Origin: Niallia sp. XMNu-256
GTDB lineage: Bacteria > Bacillota > Bacilli > Bacillales > Cytobacillaceae
Direction: 5' to 3'
NCBI RefSeq assembly: GCF_036670015.1
Contig: NZ_CP137636.1
Coordinates: 2,520,501-2,584,500, forward strand
Length of the DNA stretch: 64,000 nucleotides
Made by a program: the position numbers and the translations under genes. Each line of letters starts with the position of its first letter. Positions within the stretch are counted from its first letter, which is position 1. Under the pieces are notes generated by a model. That model saw nothing but the letters and a program-made list of their open reading frames with translations. It had not been told where the DNA came from and made no database searches. Shown here one piece after another: positions 43,051-53,078 of the stretch.

Positions 43051-43479
43051 TTGTTTAATAATTTTGAAATAGAAAAAACGATGTTTGAAGGACAAGTTCA
43101 TGAAAGATATCAGTTTGTAATTAATTGTGAGGAATGCATCTACAAAGGACTTTATCATAATAATGGAGATATTACTTGGTTTCATCCTCAGCCCCAAAAC
43201 GATATGGCGGAAGAATATTTAATCGATATTGAAAAAAAAGTTCACGAGAAAATGCAAGATCCGTTTTCTTTAGTTAATAATTTTAATATCGAAAAAAAGA
43301 TGTTTGAGGGACAAATTCATGAAAGATATCAGTTTTCATTTAGTTATGAAGAAAATCAATACAAAGGGATTTATCATGATGGAGATATTAGTTGGTTTCA
43401 TCCTCATCCTCTAAACGATCTTGAGAAAGAGAATTTAACTAATATTGAAGAAGAGGTTCACATTAAGTTACAAAATTAA
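43051..43479 (+). CDS. Double-domain FHPHP protein, second paralogue
   Basis: 142 residues from TTG at 43051, since TTGGAGG lies 9 nt upstream; the ATG at 43018 has no ribosome site. Two near-identical domains: FNNFEIEKTMFEGQVHERYQF..YKGLYHNNGDITWFHPQP and FNIEKKMFEGQIHERYQF..YKGIYHDGDISWFHPHP. Greater similarity between its own repeats than to the paralogue suggests a recent internal duplication. Function unknown; see 42245 for family notes. Ends at the terminator 43515. Confidence 0.75.
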   Translation: MFNNFEIEKTMFEGQVHERYQFVINCEECIYKGLYHNNGDITWFHPQPQNDMAEEYLIDIEKKVHEKMQDPFSLVNNFNIEKKMFEGQIHERYQFSFSYEENQYKGIYHDGDISWFHPHPLNDLEKENLTNIEEEVHIKLQN

Positions 43480-43514
43480 CATTTTTAAGATTTTCTAAAA
43501 ATATTGGCAAGAAA

Positions 43515-43550
43515 ATACCTTTCTATAAAACGGAAGGTGTTTCCTTTTTT
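43515..43550 (+). terminator. Terminator after the FHPHP gene
   Basis: ACCTTTC..GGAAGGT stem followed by TTTCCTTTTTT. Confidence 0.65.
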
Positions 43551-43590
43551 AAAATACGAATTTTTATCATCCCTCTTCCCCCTTTCCATG

Positions 43591-43625
43591 AAAAACCCAG
43601 CAACTGCGGATCATTGCTGGGTTTC
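43591..43625 (-). terminator. Terminator of the urease operon
   Basis: AAACCCAGCAA / TTGCTGGGTTT (minus strand then TTTCATGG) just past the ureD stop codon. Confidence 0.8.
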
Positions 43626-43629
43626 CATA

Positions 43630-44454
43630 CTAATATTTTCTTAGAAAACTCGGTTTTTTGTTAAATATTTCTTCACTAAACATCTGATGTACATCAGCAA
43701 ATATTTTCTCTATCATTTGCGTTTTATTAGCTAATACCCGTACAGTAAATCCTGGAATAGGCAGCAGGGACAAACCTATTTTTCCTTCTTTTAAATGGAC
43801 ATATGACGTCTCGTATAAACGATCCAAAAACTCATGATTGATTTTCTCATTAATCACTATCAATGAACCCAAATGAGAAAATCCTTCCATCAATCCTAGA
43901 CCCTTGATGTCTTGATTAGCTGGATTTAATTTTATATGATCAAATACAATCAACTCATTTTCCATATAAATTTCATTTATGAGTTGGAGAGTATCGTAAC
44001 TAAACTTTTCTCCACTAGGTGACCATCCTGGTGTGATGATATCAGAGTAGAAAAGGGTACATCCTTTTTGCATATGTATGACTGTTTTTTGTTTATAACG
44101 TGCATCTTCATATCCGATAAGGGGATCAGGAATATACTCAAGATAACTCTCATCCTTTAAATTAAATTCAACTTCTTGATACGCATGTGTACGAGGCGTT
44201 CGATATATTTTAGTTGCCCCTTGGGTCGTTAAGGTGAGTTTCGCTCCTTTTTCTAATGCTACTTTCATTTGATAGCGGTCACCATCTAAATATCCACCAC
44301 CCGGGTTTAACAGATAATAACACAATTGACCAGATTCATCATGATAGATGGGACGCATTACTTTAAATGCTCCTTGGAAATACACATTGTTTGCGACCGT
44401 CTTCCCTTTTCTATCTTCAACACCTAGGCGCAAAACTCCTGTCCAGTCCGCCAT
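43630..44454 (-). CDS. ureD: Urease accessory protein UreD
   Basis: 274 residues. UreD scaffold for nickel insertion: LCYYLLNPGGGYLDGDRY, LTTQGATKIYRTP, and SDIITPGWSPSGE are characteristic. It forms the UreD-F-G chaperone on apo-urease. Last gene of the operon, 1 nt after ureG. All accessory genes present, so the enzyme can be matured without other loci apart from nickel uptake. Confidence 0.9.
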   Translation of the reverse strand: MADWTGVLRLGVEDRKGKTVANNVYFQGAFKVMRPIYHDESGQLCYYLLNPGGGYLDGDRYQMKVALEKGAKLTLTTQGATKIYRTPRTHAYQEVEFNLKDESYLEYIPDPLIGYEDARYKQKTVIHMQKGCTLFYSDIITPGWSPSGEKFSYDTLQLINEIYMENELIVFDHIKLNPANQDIKGLGLMEGFSHLGSLIVINEKINHEFLDRLYETSYVHLKEGKIGLSLLPIPGFTVRVLANKTQMIEKIFADVHQMFSEEIFNKKPSFLRKY

Positions 44455-44455
44455 C

Positions 44456-45067
44456 TTACTCCAGTCCCTTTAATAGAGCATTTTTCTTAATCCAGTCAAT
44501 GACCTCATCCAAACCTGTATTATCTTTTAAATTTGTAAACACAAACGGTTTATCTCCTCGAAAAACCTTTGTATCTGATTCCATCACATCTAAGCTTGCT
44601 CCAACATAAGGCGCTAAATCAGTTTTATTGATGATAAATAAATCTGATTTAATCATCCCTTGTCCGCCTTTACGTGGAATCTTTTCCCCTTGTGCTACAT
44701 CAATAATGTAAATGGAAAAATCAACGAGTTCAGGGCTGAAAGTAGCCGCCAAGTTATCTCCACCACTTTCGACAAAAATCAGCTCAACATCTGGGTGTTT
44801 TGCTTTCAATTCATCGATAGCAGCAAAATTCATCGAAGCATCTTCACGAATGGCTGTATGGGGACATCCACCTGTCTCCACACCGATGATGCGATCCGCT
44901 GGAAGTACGCCATTTTTCATTAAAAATTTTGCATCTTCTTTTGTATAAATATCATTTGTAACAACAGCCATACTAATTTCATCGTGCAAATGACGAGTTA
45001 ATTTTTCAACTAACATGGTCTTTCCTGCGCCAACAGGTCCACCTACACCAATTTTAATCGGTTCCAT
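44456..45067 (-). CDS. ureG: Urease accessory GTPase UreG
   Basis: 203 residues from ATG at 45067 (AGAGGA about 10 nt upstream). SIMIBI GTPase: P-loop GGPVGAGKT, nickel-binding CPH within [19 protein letters not shown], and [20 protein letters not shown] hydrolysis drives nickel delivery to UreC. Between ureF and ureD, the usual position. Confidence 0.95.
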   Translation of the reverse strand: MEPIKIGVGGPVGAGKTMLVEKLTRHLHDEISMAVVTNDIYTKEDAKFLMKNGVLPADRIIGVETGGCPHTAIREDASMNFAAIDELKAKHPDVELIFVESGGDNLAATFSPELVDFSIYIIDVAQGEKIPRKGGQGMIKSDLFIINKTDLAPYVGASLDVMESDTKVFRGDKPFVFTNLKDNTGLDEVIDWIKKNALLKGLE

Positions 45068-45085
45068 TACTAACACTTCCTCTTG

Positions 45086-45772
45086 TTATGACATAAAAAT
45101 TCGAATATTTACACGTTCATGTTTCATCTGAGATAACTCCAGTCCAGGTGAAACAATCCCAAAATCCTCTTCATGTAAATGTAAGATTTTCTCTGTTGCT
45201 TCAATTAACGTATTATTAAATTCCTGAATCGTCTTTTGACCAGCCGTTTGCCCTAAAGGAATTGCTCGAACCGCGTTTTGTACAAGACTAGAGACAGTTG
45301 AATACAAATAGTATAAAATCGTTGTTGATTTTGGAACTTCTAAATGATGACCGACAATCGTAAAAACAATCGCTGGATGACCGAATGATTGCTTCTTATT
45401 AATGCGCTCCCGGTAATCTGACAGGATCGGGATATCATAAAGGGATTGGACGAGACTTAGCATCCGTTCACCGATTCGATGAGTTCCTTCTCTCGTTTCA
45501 CGTGGTAAATTTTGCACTGCCAGCTTGCGGTCAATTCTCCACACTTGTTGAAAGTCTTCTTTCTCTAATGATTCATAAACAAGGCGAGAAGCTAGCCCAT
45601 CTGAATAGATGAGTTGTTCGAATACATACGCATGAAGCCACTGTAAAAATGTTGCTTGATCATGAATTTTATCTTCTTGAATATAAGTCTCAAGACCATA
45701 CGAATGACTAAAAGCACCTGTAGGGAAATTTGAATCGCACATTTGGAATAATGATAAAATATTTTTATCCAT
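45086..45772 (-). CDS. ureF: Urease accessory protein UreF
   Basis: 228 residues, all-helical. Signature [19 protein letters not shown] near the N-terminus and [13 protein letters not shown] in the middle; the conserved C-terminal RIFMS end is intact. It couples UreD to UreG. Its start overlaps the ureE end by 8 nt. Confidence 0.9.
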   Translation of the reverse strand: MDKNILSLFQMCDSNFPTGAFSHSYGLETYIQEDKIHDQATFLQWLHAYVFEQLIYSDGLASRLVYESLEKEDFQQVWRIDRKLAVQNLPRETREGTHRIGERMLSLVQSLYDIPILSDYRERINKKQSFGHPAIVFTIVGHHLEVPKSTTILYYLYSTVSSLVQNAVRAIPLGQTAGQKTIQEFNNTLIEATEKILHLHEEDFGIVSPGLELSQMKHERVNIRIFMS

Positions 45773-46220
45773 GGCTATGTCCTATATGGCGAAAGGCCTG
45801 TTTGACCTTTCGCTCTTCACGTTTGAACGGTATTTGTAGATCTTGTAGTAATTCTTCTACAAGATAATCATACTGAACAAGCATGACATCTTCTTCAAAT
45901 TGGGCTGGAAGGTGACGGTTTCCTAATTGATGGGCGATTGTTCCCATCTCCTTGAGACTTCGTGGTTGGATGACTAATAAGTCATCAGAAAGAACATCAA
46001 TGACGATTAGATTTTTATCATCCATATAAAGTACATCACCAGCGATAAGGTCCTTGGGGTCTTTTAAACGAATCCCAATTTCTTTTCCATGATCGGTCTT
46101 CACCCGCTGAATTCGTTTCACTAAATCCGCACTTTCTAAAAAAACCTTCTCAATATGGCGTTTTTCAATTTCTTCTTTATTCATTTTTTCCATATTTGTT
46201 ACAATTTGTTCAACAATCAA
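45765..46220 (-). CDS. ureE: Urease nickel metallochaperone UreE
   Basis: 151 residues from TTG at 46220 with GAGGTG 6 nt upstream; the longer frame would overlap ureC. N-terminal UreE domain ends in [13 protein letters not shown], then the nickel-binding half with [14 protein letters not shown] (conserved His) and a short HIGHSHG tail with three His. Passes nickel to UreG. Confidence 0.9.
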   Translation of the reverse strand: MIVEQIVTNMEKMNKEEIEKRHIEKVFLESADLVKRIQRVKTDHGKEIGIRLKDPKDLIAGDVLYMDDKNLIVIDVLSDDLLVIQPRSLKEMGTIAHQLGNRHLPAQFEEDVMLVQYDYLVEELLQDLQIPFKREERKVKQAFRHIGHSHG

Positions 46221-46230
46221 TACTTTCACC

Positions 46231-47943
46231 TCAGAATAGGAAATATCGCTGTCCCATCGGTACCTTATCAACAGGGTCACATGTAATTATTTCTCCGTTC
46301 ACTCTTACTTCATACGTTTGCGGATCTACTGTGAGTTCAGGGGTTTCGGAATTCAGTTTCATATCCTTCTTCGTTAACTTCCGAATACCGCGAACTGGAA
46401 GAATGAGTTTTTGCAAACCAAGCCTTTCATGTAATTTTTCGTCATAAGCAGCTTGAGAAATAAACGTAATATTCGAACTTGATCGTGCTTTTCCAAACTG
46501 AGCATACATTGGACGAAAAATAACAGGCTGTGGGGTTGGAATCGACGCATTAGAATCTCCCATTAAGCCTTCTACAACAAACCCATTTTTCAGAACCATT
46601 TCAGGTTTTACACCGAAAAAGGCTGGATTCCAAATAACAAGGTCCGCTATTTTCCCTACTTCAATCGAGCCAACATATTCAGAAATCCCATGAGTAATCG
46701 CAGGATTAATGGTATATTTTGCTACATAGCGTTTCGCACGGTTATTATCTGAAAGCTTGCTGTCTCCTTCCATTGTTCCTCTTTGTTTCTTCATTTTATC
46801 GGCTACTTGCCACGTTCGTAAAACAACTTCGCCAACCCGTCCCATTGCTTGAGCATCTGAACTAGTCATACTAAAGACACCCATGTCTTGAAGAATATCT
46901 TCCGCAGCGATGGTTTCACGTCTAATCCGTGAATCAGCAAAAGCAATGTCTTCAGGGATCGATGGATTTAAATGGTGACACACCATTAACATATCTAAAT
47001 GTTCATCGATTGTATTAACCGTATAAGGCAAAGTTGGATTAGTCGAAGATGGCAAGACATTCATATAACTAGCCGATTTGATTAAATCGGGAGCATGTCC
47101 CCCGCCTGCCCCTTCCGTATGATACATATGGATCACTCGATCTTTTAGTGCTGCCATTGTATTTTCTACAAATCCAGATTCATTTAAGGTATCAGCATGA
47201 AGGGCAACCTGTACATCGTACTCATCTGCAACACTTAAGGCATGGTCAAGGGCTGAAGGAGTTGCTCCCCAGTCTTCATGAACCTTCAATCCAATCACAC
47301 CTGCCCGTACTTGTTCTGCAAGAGGTTCTTTCGTTGCTGCATGTCCTTTTCCTGTGAACCCAACATTAATCGGTAACTCTTCAGCTGCTTCAAGCATACG
47401 ATGCATATGCCATTCACCAGGTGTGACCGTAGTCGCTTTTGATCCTGCAGCAGGACCTGTTCCTCCCCCGATTAAAGTAGTAAGTCCGGCAGTTAATGCA
47501 GTTCTTACCTGATCTGGATTAATAAAGTGAACATGCGTATCAATTCCCCCGGCAGTGACAATCATCCCTTCACCAGCAATGATTTCAGTGCCTGCTCCGA
47601 TAATAATATCCACTTTATCCATGATTAACGGGTTACCAGCTTTTCCAATTCCAGCAATTTTCCCGTCACGAATGCCAATATCTGCTTTATAAATACCCGT
47701 GTAATCTAAGATGACTACATTTGTAATTACGGTATCTGCGATTCCATCTCCTCTCGTTACTAGAGGATGCATTCCCATTCCATCACGGATAACCTTTCCA
47801 CCACCAAAGACAACCTCGTCCCCATATGAGGTATAATCTTTTTCTACTCTAATGAATAAATCTGTATCTGCTAGACGAATTGAATCACCTGTAGTAGGGC
47901 CGTACATTTCAGCATATTGCTTTCTTGGCATCTTGAAACTCAT
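46231..47943 (-). CDS. ureC: Urease alpha subunit
   Basis: 570 residues, full length. Nickel ligands and catalytic features are in place: HVHF, the carbamylated Lys in [13 protein letters not shown], the HADTLNE and [12 protein letters not shown] His residues, and the flap [13 protein letters not shown] with catalytic His. Amidohydrolase that splits urea into ammonia and carbamate. Its ATG overlaps the ureB stop by 4 nt. Confidence 0.97.
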   Translation of the reverse strand: MSFKMPRKQYAEMYGPTTGDSIRLADTDLFIRVEKDYTSYGDEVVFGGGKVIRDGMGMHPLVTRGDGIADTVITNVVILDYTGIYKADIGIRDGKIAGIGKAGNPLIMDKVDIIIGAGTEIIAGEGMIVTAGGIDTHVHFINPDQVRTALTAGLTTLIGGGTGPAAGSKATTVTPGEWHMHRMLEAAEELPINVGFTGKGHAATKEPLAEQVRAGVIGLKVHEDWGATPSALDHALSVADEYDVQVALHADTLNESGFVENTMAALKDRVIHMYHTEGAGGGHAPDLIKSASYMNVLPSSTNPTLPYTVNTIDEHLDMLMVCHHLNPSIPEDIAFADSRIRRETIAAEDILQDMGVFSMTSSDAQAMGRVGEVVLRTWQVADKMKKQRGTMEGDSKLSDNNRAKRYVAKYTINPAITHGISEYVGSIEVGKIADLVIWNPAFFGVKPEMVLKNGFVVEGLMGDSNASIPTPQPVIFRPMYAQFGKARSSSNITFISQAAYDEKLHERLGLQKLILPVRGIRKLTKKDMKLNSETPELTVDPQTYEVRVNGEIITCDPVDKVPMGQRYFLF

Positions 47944-48263
47944 TGGTTATCCCCCTTTTCTACTGACCCATCCACCATATTATTAAAACCATACACACGT
48001 CGTTCTCCGGCGTAAGGAACTAGTTCAATTTCTTTCTCATCACCAGGTTCGAAACGAACAGCTGCGCCTGCTGGAATGTTGAGTCGCTTTCCGATTGTTT
48101 CTTCTCGATTAAATTGAAGAGCTTCATTTACTTCAAAAAAATGATAATGGGATCCAACCTGCACAGGACGATCACCTGTATTAATTACCGTTACTTTGCT
48201 TGGGGTTCTCCCAGCATTACAAATGATGTCTTCCTCTTTTAAAAATAATTGTCCCGGCTCCAT
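47940..48263 (-). CDS. ureB: Urease beta subunit
   Basis: 107 residues. Typical start [19 protein letters not shown], then [22 protein letters not shown] and [17 protein letters not shown]. Structural subunit of the (ABC)3 trimer. 23 nt after ureA. Confidence 0.95.
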   Translation of the reverse strand: MEPGQLFLKEEDIICNAGRTPSKVTVINTGDRPVQVGSHYHFFEVNEALQFNREETIGKRLNIPAGAAVRFEPGDEKEIELVPYAGERRVYGFNNMVDGSVEKGDNQ

Positions 48264-48286
48264 TTACATATTCTCCTTATCTATTT

Positions 48287-48589
48287 TTATTTAATCGGAC
48301 TATGTACAGTCACTAGTTTTGTTCCATCTGGAAAAGTTGCTTCTACTTGAATATCATCAAGCATTTCTGAAATGCCCTCCATTACTTCATCTCGTGATAA
48401 AATGGTTGTTCCATACTCCATTAATTCTGCAACCGTCTTTCCATCCCGTGCACCTTCTAATACTTCATAAGTAATTAGCGCAACCGCTTCTGGATAGTTT
48501 AATTTTAGTCCTCTTTCTTTTCGGCGTTTGGCTAAGTCAGCAGCAACCACAATCATGAGCTTGTCTATCTCTCGTGGTAATAATTGCAT
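48287..48589 (-). CDS. ureA: Urease gamma subunit
   Basis: 100 residues. [20 protein letters not shown], then [18 protein letters not shown] and [19 protein letters not shown]: complete gamma subunit. First gene of ureABCEFGD; a 430-nt divergent gap separates it from the urea channel gene. Confidence 0.95.
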   Translation of the reverse strand: MQLLPREIDKLMIVVAADLAKRRKERGLKLNYPEAVALITYEVLEGARDGKTVAELMEYGTTILSRDEVMEGISEMLDDIQVEATFPDGTKLVTVHSPIK

Positions 48590-49019
48590 AGGTAAGCCTC
48601 CTTATATTATTAATAAATTCAAATATTTGATCTCACCATATAAAGCATCACCAAAAAAAGGAATTCTAATCAATTAATAATCTTGTATTAAAATCTTTTT
48701 GTTCATTTGTCGTCCAATGTAATATTCCGATAGGTAATTTAACAAACTATGCTTAATGATTCTCCCTATGAACTATATAAAATGAAATATCCATCAGTCG
48801 GTGGGGATTTTTCCATCTCACACTGATAGTTAGTCAGGCTAGCAACCTTTCCAGTCACACTTCGGTTGCCATAGACGTATTTTATCTGCATTCATTAATT
48901 TACAGTCCTTTACAGGCATTTGATCACCGCCTGTTCATATTCGTTATACTCTACGTCTTTAGAAAAAAACTTACTGCCCGTTAAGCCTGATAAAATAAAA
49001 TAATTAAGAAAAGGATTTT
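48590..49019. repeat. Divergent urease/urea-channel gap with repeat copy
   Basis: No gene. Positions about 48784-48998 are a diverged copy of the dispersed element: ATCCATCAGTCGGTGGGG..CTGATAGTTAGT at the left, and CTTTACAGGCATTTGATC.., ACTGCCCGTTAAGCCTGATAA at the right. I saw no clear TnrA, GlnR or CodY site. The element occupies the space where promoters of both units should lie. Confidence 0.6.
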
Positions 49020-49967
49020 ATGATGAAAACAGACAAGCAAACATCTTTAAAGGATGGAGTGTTCTTTCGCTTACTAACAGCATCTCTCAAAGGGATTTCT
49101 CAAGTTATCTTGATTGAAAATGCGATAACTGGGCTTCTTATTCTTATAGCCATCAGCATTGAATCCTACTATTTAGGAATTATTGCACTGTTATCTTCTA
49201 TCATCGGTACTTTAATGGGGAAATTTGGTGGTGCAGCTGAAATGAGTATCAATCAAGGTTTACTGGGATTTAATTCTGTGTTAACTGGAATGGCATTGGC
49301 ACTTTTCTTAAGCGGTCCTTATATGTGGGTAATTGCATTAGTTGGTTCAGCTGTGGCAGCCATTTTTACGGCAACGATGATGCATTTTATGCAAAAAACT
49401 GAAATTCCCATTCTCACATTTCCTTTTATTATTTTGACATGGTTAATTCTACTGGCCACATACAAATTAAAAGGGATAACATTGAGTTCCGAATTGGAAC
49501 CTCAAAATTTGATTTATTGGGAATTAAATATTGCTGGAGAAATCAATTTAGCAGAAGGAATATTCAATGGGATTGGACAAGTATTTTTCTTGGATAACAG
49601 CATCTCTGGCTTCATTCTATTTATCGCTGTCTTTGTAGGTGGAAAAAAGTTGGGACTTTATGCTGTCATTGGAAATGTAGCGGCCATTATCATTGCCTAC
49701 ATTTTAGGGGGGGAACATTCATTAATTGCATTAGGTCTTTATGGTTATAATGCGATTTTAACGATTATTGCGGTTTCTGTTGTTTTTAATCAAGAACATA
49801 ATCGGTTTGCTCTGTTATCAGGTATTATCGCAGCTTGCTTAACTGTCCCTATAGCGGCGGGAATTAGTACATTTCTTTTACCTTATGGACTCCCTGTCTT
49901 AACCATGCCGTTTGTACTTTGTTCCTGGTTGATGTTAAGTGCAAGGAAAATAATGCCCAACCTGTAA
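49020..49967 (+). CDS. Urea channel/transporter, UT family
   Basis: 315 residues, AAAGGA before ATG-ATG. About ten TM helices in two homologous halves: SINQGLLGFNSVLTGMALALFL in the first and GGEHSLIALGLYGYNAILTIIAV in the second, each the UT signature with the selectivity-filter region. Energy-independent urea permeation into the cell. Divergent from ureA, so uptake and hydrolysis are placed together. Terminator at 50010. Confidence 0.9.
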   Translation: MMKTDKQTSLKDGVFFRLLTASLKGISQVILIENAITGLLILIAISIESYYLGIIALLSSIIGTLMGKFGGAAEMSINQGLLGFNSVLTGMALALFLSGPYMWVIALVGSAVAAIFTATMMHFMQKTEIPILTFPFIILTWLILLATYKLKGITLSSELEPQNLIYWELNIAGEINLAEGIFNGIGQVFFLDNSISGFILFIAVFVGGKKLGLYAVIGNVAAIIIAYILGGEHSLIALGLYGYNAILTIIAVSVVFNQEHNRFALLSGIIAACLTVPIAAGISTFLLPYGLPVLTMPFVLCSWLMLSARKIMPNL

Positions 49968-50009
49968 TTTGGATTACTTTATTAATTAAATTCGGTGTCC
50001 CGCTATATG

Positions 50010-50050
50010 AAAAAGGAGAGAAATGACAATCATTATTCCTCTCCTTTTTT
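50010..50050. terminator. Bidirectional terminator
   Basis: AAAAGGAGAG..CTCTCCTTTTTT hairpin between convergent genes. Confidence 0.85.
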
Positions 50051-50064
50051 CAAATGACTATATT

Positions 50065-50283
50065 TTATTCTTCTATGTCGATCATATAATATTGAATGGA
50101 TGATTCAACAGAATTAAGGTGCTCACCTTCAAGTGTATTTCTCGGATGTGGATTAAACCATTGAACCTCCCCTTTATGATAAATTCCAGCATATTCATCC
50201 CCTCGAACATTTACCTTGAAACGATGACGCTCATGGAATTGATCTTCCAAAATCTTACCCACTTCAATATTTTCAAACAACAT
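50065..50283 (-). CDS. Single-domain FHPHP protein (DUF5342/YheE-like)
   Basis: 72 residues from ATG at 50283 (GGGAGGTG 4-5 nt upstream; the next codon TTG is an equally spaced alternative). One copy of the domain found twice in 42245 and 43051: HERHRFKVNVRGDEYAGIYHKGEVQWFNPHP, with Asn in place of the first His. C-terminal helix SVESSIQYYM. It lies next to the urea channel gene but on the opposite strand. Confidence 0.7.
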   Translation of the reverse strand: MLFENIEVGKILEDQFHERHRFKVNVRGDEYAGIYHKGEVQWFNPHPRNTLEGEHLNSVESSIQYYMIDIEE

Positions 50284-50395
50284 TACACCTCCCAAACTAC
50301 TTGAATGATTATACTTCCTAAGTATGTTCACTTTTATATTATTAATAACCGCAATAAAGGGATACTTCCATCGAAGGGGGGTGGGATAAACTCCC

Positions 50396-50420
50396 TAAAT
50401 TAAATTAAATTAAATTAAAT
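50396..50420. repeat. TAAAT pentanucleotide, five tandem units
   Basis: TAAAT repeated exactly five times. It adjoins a partial dispersed-repeat arm ATACTTCCATCGAAGGGGGG (about 50362-50390). Likely replication slippage. Confidence 0.8.
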
Positions 50421-50704
50421 CCAACTGAATTCCGTTTCAACAATTATGCATAATTGTAATCCCTTGGGGATCCACCAATATTTAACCTCTACCATTTTGA
50501 TACGCCTGTTCTTAAATTTCCTTAAATCCTTTGTAACTATGATCGATAATTCTTTATAGCTCTCTGCCTCACCAGATTCATTTAACTTTGAAGGAGAATT
50601 GATCAACCTTTTTATAGAATAAGATTTTTTATAAGCTATAGTATTTCTATTTTATAGTGTAATCCTATAATAATTCTTAATTTCTGCCATTAAAAAACGA
50701 GGAT

Positions 50705-51384
50705 TTATTCATCAAATATTCCCCGACTGTTTATTCTTCTTATAACTCCTATAATCATGATTACCATGGCTACATCTAATGCAAAAACGTCAATCCAATG
50801 ATGAAGATGAATATCTAAATAGTTTTCAATTAGCATAAGCGAAGTCCCTGCTATAGGATCTTTAACGATGCTTAAAATGGCAATGTGAGCGATTAGTCCA
50901 CTAGCTATCAATTGAATCCATGAGGAATTGATAAAATATCAGTAAACGAACTATATAAATAGAAAAGGGTAGAAACACTTAATAAGACCCCTATTGCAAT
51001 AAAAAGAGGATTTGAAGATAGTTCTGCGGTAATGATGACACTATCTAAACAAATTGAAAAATCAGTAGCGATCACAATTAACATCATTTGTAGAGCTGAA
51101 ATGTTTGGAATAATTTTTACTCTTTTGTTTTTTTCAAAGGACCACGCTAACCGAATCGAAATACATAAGATGATTACCCCTGTTATTAATCGTAAACCAG
51201 GAAGATCAACGAACGAATGAATAATTAGTACATAAACGGTTCGACTTACTGTAAGGCAGATTACTATATAAAGAAACAACGTTTTAACTGTATAACCATA
51301 TTTACGAATTATTGCAGTAATTATCAAAAGATTATCCAGGTCATTAATGAAGTTCATAAAAAAAACCTTTATAATATCGCTCAA
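50705..51384 (-). pseudogene. TerC-family membrane protein with a frameshift
   Basis: Start TTG at 51384 with AGGGGGA 6 nt upstream. The first part reads LLSDIIKVFFMNFINDLDNLLIITAI and VIATDFSICLDSVIITAELS, the two acidic TM motifs of TerC/YjbE proteins. The frame ends near 50906, but one base later WIQLIASGLIAHIAILSIVKDP continues to 50705. Restoring one A (TCAATTCC to TCAAATTCC) joins the halves into about 227 residues. TerC proteins are linked to Mn efflux and tellurite resistance. Pseudogene or sequence error. Confidence 0.75.
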
Positions 51385-51936
51385 AAGAAGTCCCCCTGAA
51401 TTCATTACTTCTTTTTTTTATTCAAAAAGAGATCTAGTTTATTGTTCCAATTAGCCATCCCACCGGTAATTCTTAGAATTTGTCCTAAAAAAACAGACTT
51501 CTACCAAAAATAATGTTCTTTCTGGTAGAAGTCATTAGTCTCTTAGTAATTAGGTAATCTACATTATCCTGTTCGATTTACTTTATTACACTATATACAG
51601 CTTGTTTTAAGTTTATGTCCCTTTCATTAGTTATCTGTTATTGTAAATAGAAATAACGATAGCCATAGCCATACAAGTTCCTCTCTCTTGAATGTCAAAA
51701 TGTAATGGGTTTTTACCTTTACCATTTTCCTCTAAATAGAGATGTAACCATATTTTTAATAAACTGTAACCATATTTACAATAAGTTGCAATCTAAGTAT
51801 GGAATAATGATAATTCAATAACTTTTATAAAGGTTAACTTAATACATTTTGTTTAGCCTTTTAGGGATATCATGGGGGGATCAATTAACAGTGTTATAAA
51901 TATACTTATTTATTCAATAGATTAGGTGGTGCGAAA
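51385..51936 (-). other. Gap holding a terminator upstream of the terC-like gene
   Basis: No gene. A minus-strand terminator at 51488-51535 sits 100 nt before the TerC start. Upstream of it TATAGT near 51590 could be a -10. The yybP-ykoY (Mn) riboswitch consensus, often found before TerC genes, was looked for and not found. Confidence 0.4.
51488..51535 (-). terminator. Orphan minus-strand terminator
   Basis: 11-bp perfect stem GACTTCTACCA / TGGTAGAAGTC, minus strand followed by TGTTTTTTTAGG. No minus-strand gene feeds into it. Confidence 0.75.
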
Positions 51937-52881
51937 TTGGCTCGGGCAAGGAAAAGAAAAGTGAGATGGGGCCGTGTTCTAGGCGCCGTTTTTTTCTTAG
52001 GGATCTTTATGGTTGGCCTTTTTAATGTGGTACATTACATAGAAGCATCATTTAAAGCACTAAGTCAGCCACTTAAGGCAGAAGCCGATCAATCCTTTCA
52101 AGGTGACAAAAAGATCCATGAAACGGATCCGATTAATGTTCTGTTATTAGGAAGTGATTCGCGTGGAGATGAACAAGCACGGACAGATACGATAATGGTT
52201 GCTCATTACAATCCACAAACACACAAGGTAAAGCTGATTTCATTTATGCGTGATATGTATGTCTCAATCCCTAACCAACGATCACAAAAGTTAAATGCGG
52301 CCTATACTTTAGGAGGTCCAGATTTACTAAGAGAAACAATTAAAGAAAATTTCGGATTAGATATTCATTATTATGCTACTGTTGACTTTCAGGGGTTTGA
52401 AAAAGCAGTCGACCTCCTAGCTCCAAATGGGATTGAGGTAGATATCCCCTATGAAATGTCTGCAGGAATCGGGATGACGTTAGAACAAGGTACACAAGTA
52501 CTGCATGGGAAAGAGTTGTTAGGGTATGTTCGTTTTCGACAAGATCGTTTAAGTGACTTTGGACGGGTCCAACGACAGCAAGAGGTTCTCTCGAAATTAA
52601 AAGAAGAAGCAGCGAGTTTTAATAGCATTAAAAATCTCCCCGAGTTATTAGATTTATTACATACATACGTGGAAACGAATTTAGAAACTTCTACCCTCTT
52701 AAAAATCGGGAAAGATGTATTAATAGAAAATGGAGAGATCGAAACATTACGAATTCCAGAGGATGGTAGTTTTCAGAATAATCGTTATGAAGGGATTGGT
52801 GAAGTATTAGAAGTAGACTTTCAGCAAAATAAGGGAAGAATAATAGAATTCTTAGGGGAAAGCGAAAGTTATCCAGATTGA
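51937..52881 (+). CDS. LytR-CpsA-Psr family wall polymer ligase
   Basis: 314 residues, TTG start with AGGTGG 7 nt upstream. Basic N-terminus MARARKRKVRWGR and one TM (about 12-33), then an extracellular LCP domain. Conserved pieces are INVLLLGSDSRGDEQARTDTIMV, ISFMRDMYVSIP (pyrophosphate-contacting Arg), KLNAAYTLGG and YVRFRQDRLSDFGRVQRQQ. Such enzymes (TagTUV in B. subtilis) move teichoic acid or capsule from undecaprenyl-PP to peptidoglycan. Confidence 0.9.
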   Translation: MARARKRKVRWGRVLGAVFFLGIFMVGLFNVVHYIEASFKALSQPLKAEADQSFQGDKKIHETDPINVLLLGSDSRGDEQARTDTIMVAHYNPQTHKVKLISFMRDMYVSIPNQRSQKLNAAYTLGGPDLLRETIKENFGLDIHYYATVDFQGFEKAVDLLAPNGIEVDIPYEMSAGIGMTLEQGTQVLHGKELLGYVRFRQDRLSDFGRVQRQQEVLSKLKEEAASFNSIKNLPELLDLLHTYVETNLETSTLLKIGKDVLIENGEIETLRIPEDGSFQNNRYEGIGEVLEVDFQQNKGRIIEFLGESESYPD

Positions 52882-52887
52882 TCATGT

Positions 52888-53030
52888 TCAACTTCATCAG
52901 TGGGGGGTCCCCTCACTTCCCTCACCCCACTAAATCGAAGAGCAATTTGCATACATCCTCCCACTTGCAAAAGTGGGGTACCTCTGTACCGGTTGCATGC
53001 TTTAGGTATAAAAAAGCATGTGTTAAATGA
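52888..53030 (+). repeat. Hairpin cluster, partial dispersed repeat
   Basis: AACTTCATCAGTGGGGGG..CCCCACT resembles the left arm of the dispersed element. It is followed by CCCACTTGCAAAAGTGGGG and CATGCTTT..AAAGCATG hairpins. These may jointly terminate the LCP and MATE transcripts. Confidence 0.45.
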
Positions 53031-53078
53031 AGATAAGGCTTAATCTCGTTTGGTACAGATAACTAAAAAACTATATAA

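Noticed and set aside
50396-50420. CRISPR-like or phase-variable tract
   Set aside because: Five TAAAT units are a plain microsatellite outside any gene or promoter that I can identify.
50415-50606. 63-codon minus-strand frame starting MINSPSKLNESG
   Set aside because: Only AAAAAGG abutting a TTG start, no family resemblance, and its 3' end overlaps the TAAAT repeat. It might be a remnant, but I cannot support it.
51536-51600. yybP-ykoY manganese riboswitch before the TerC gene
   Set aside because: The conserved GGGGAGTAG-type core is absent.
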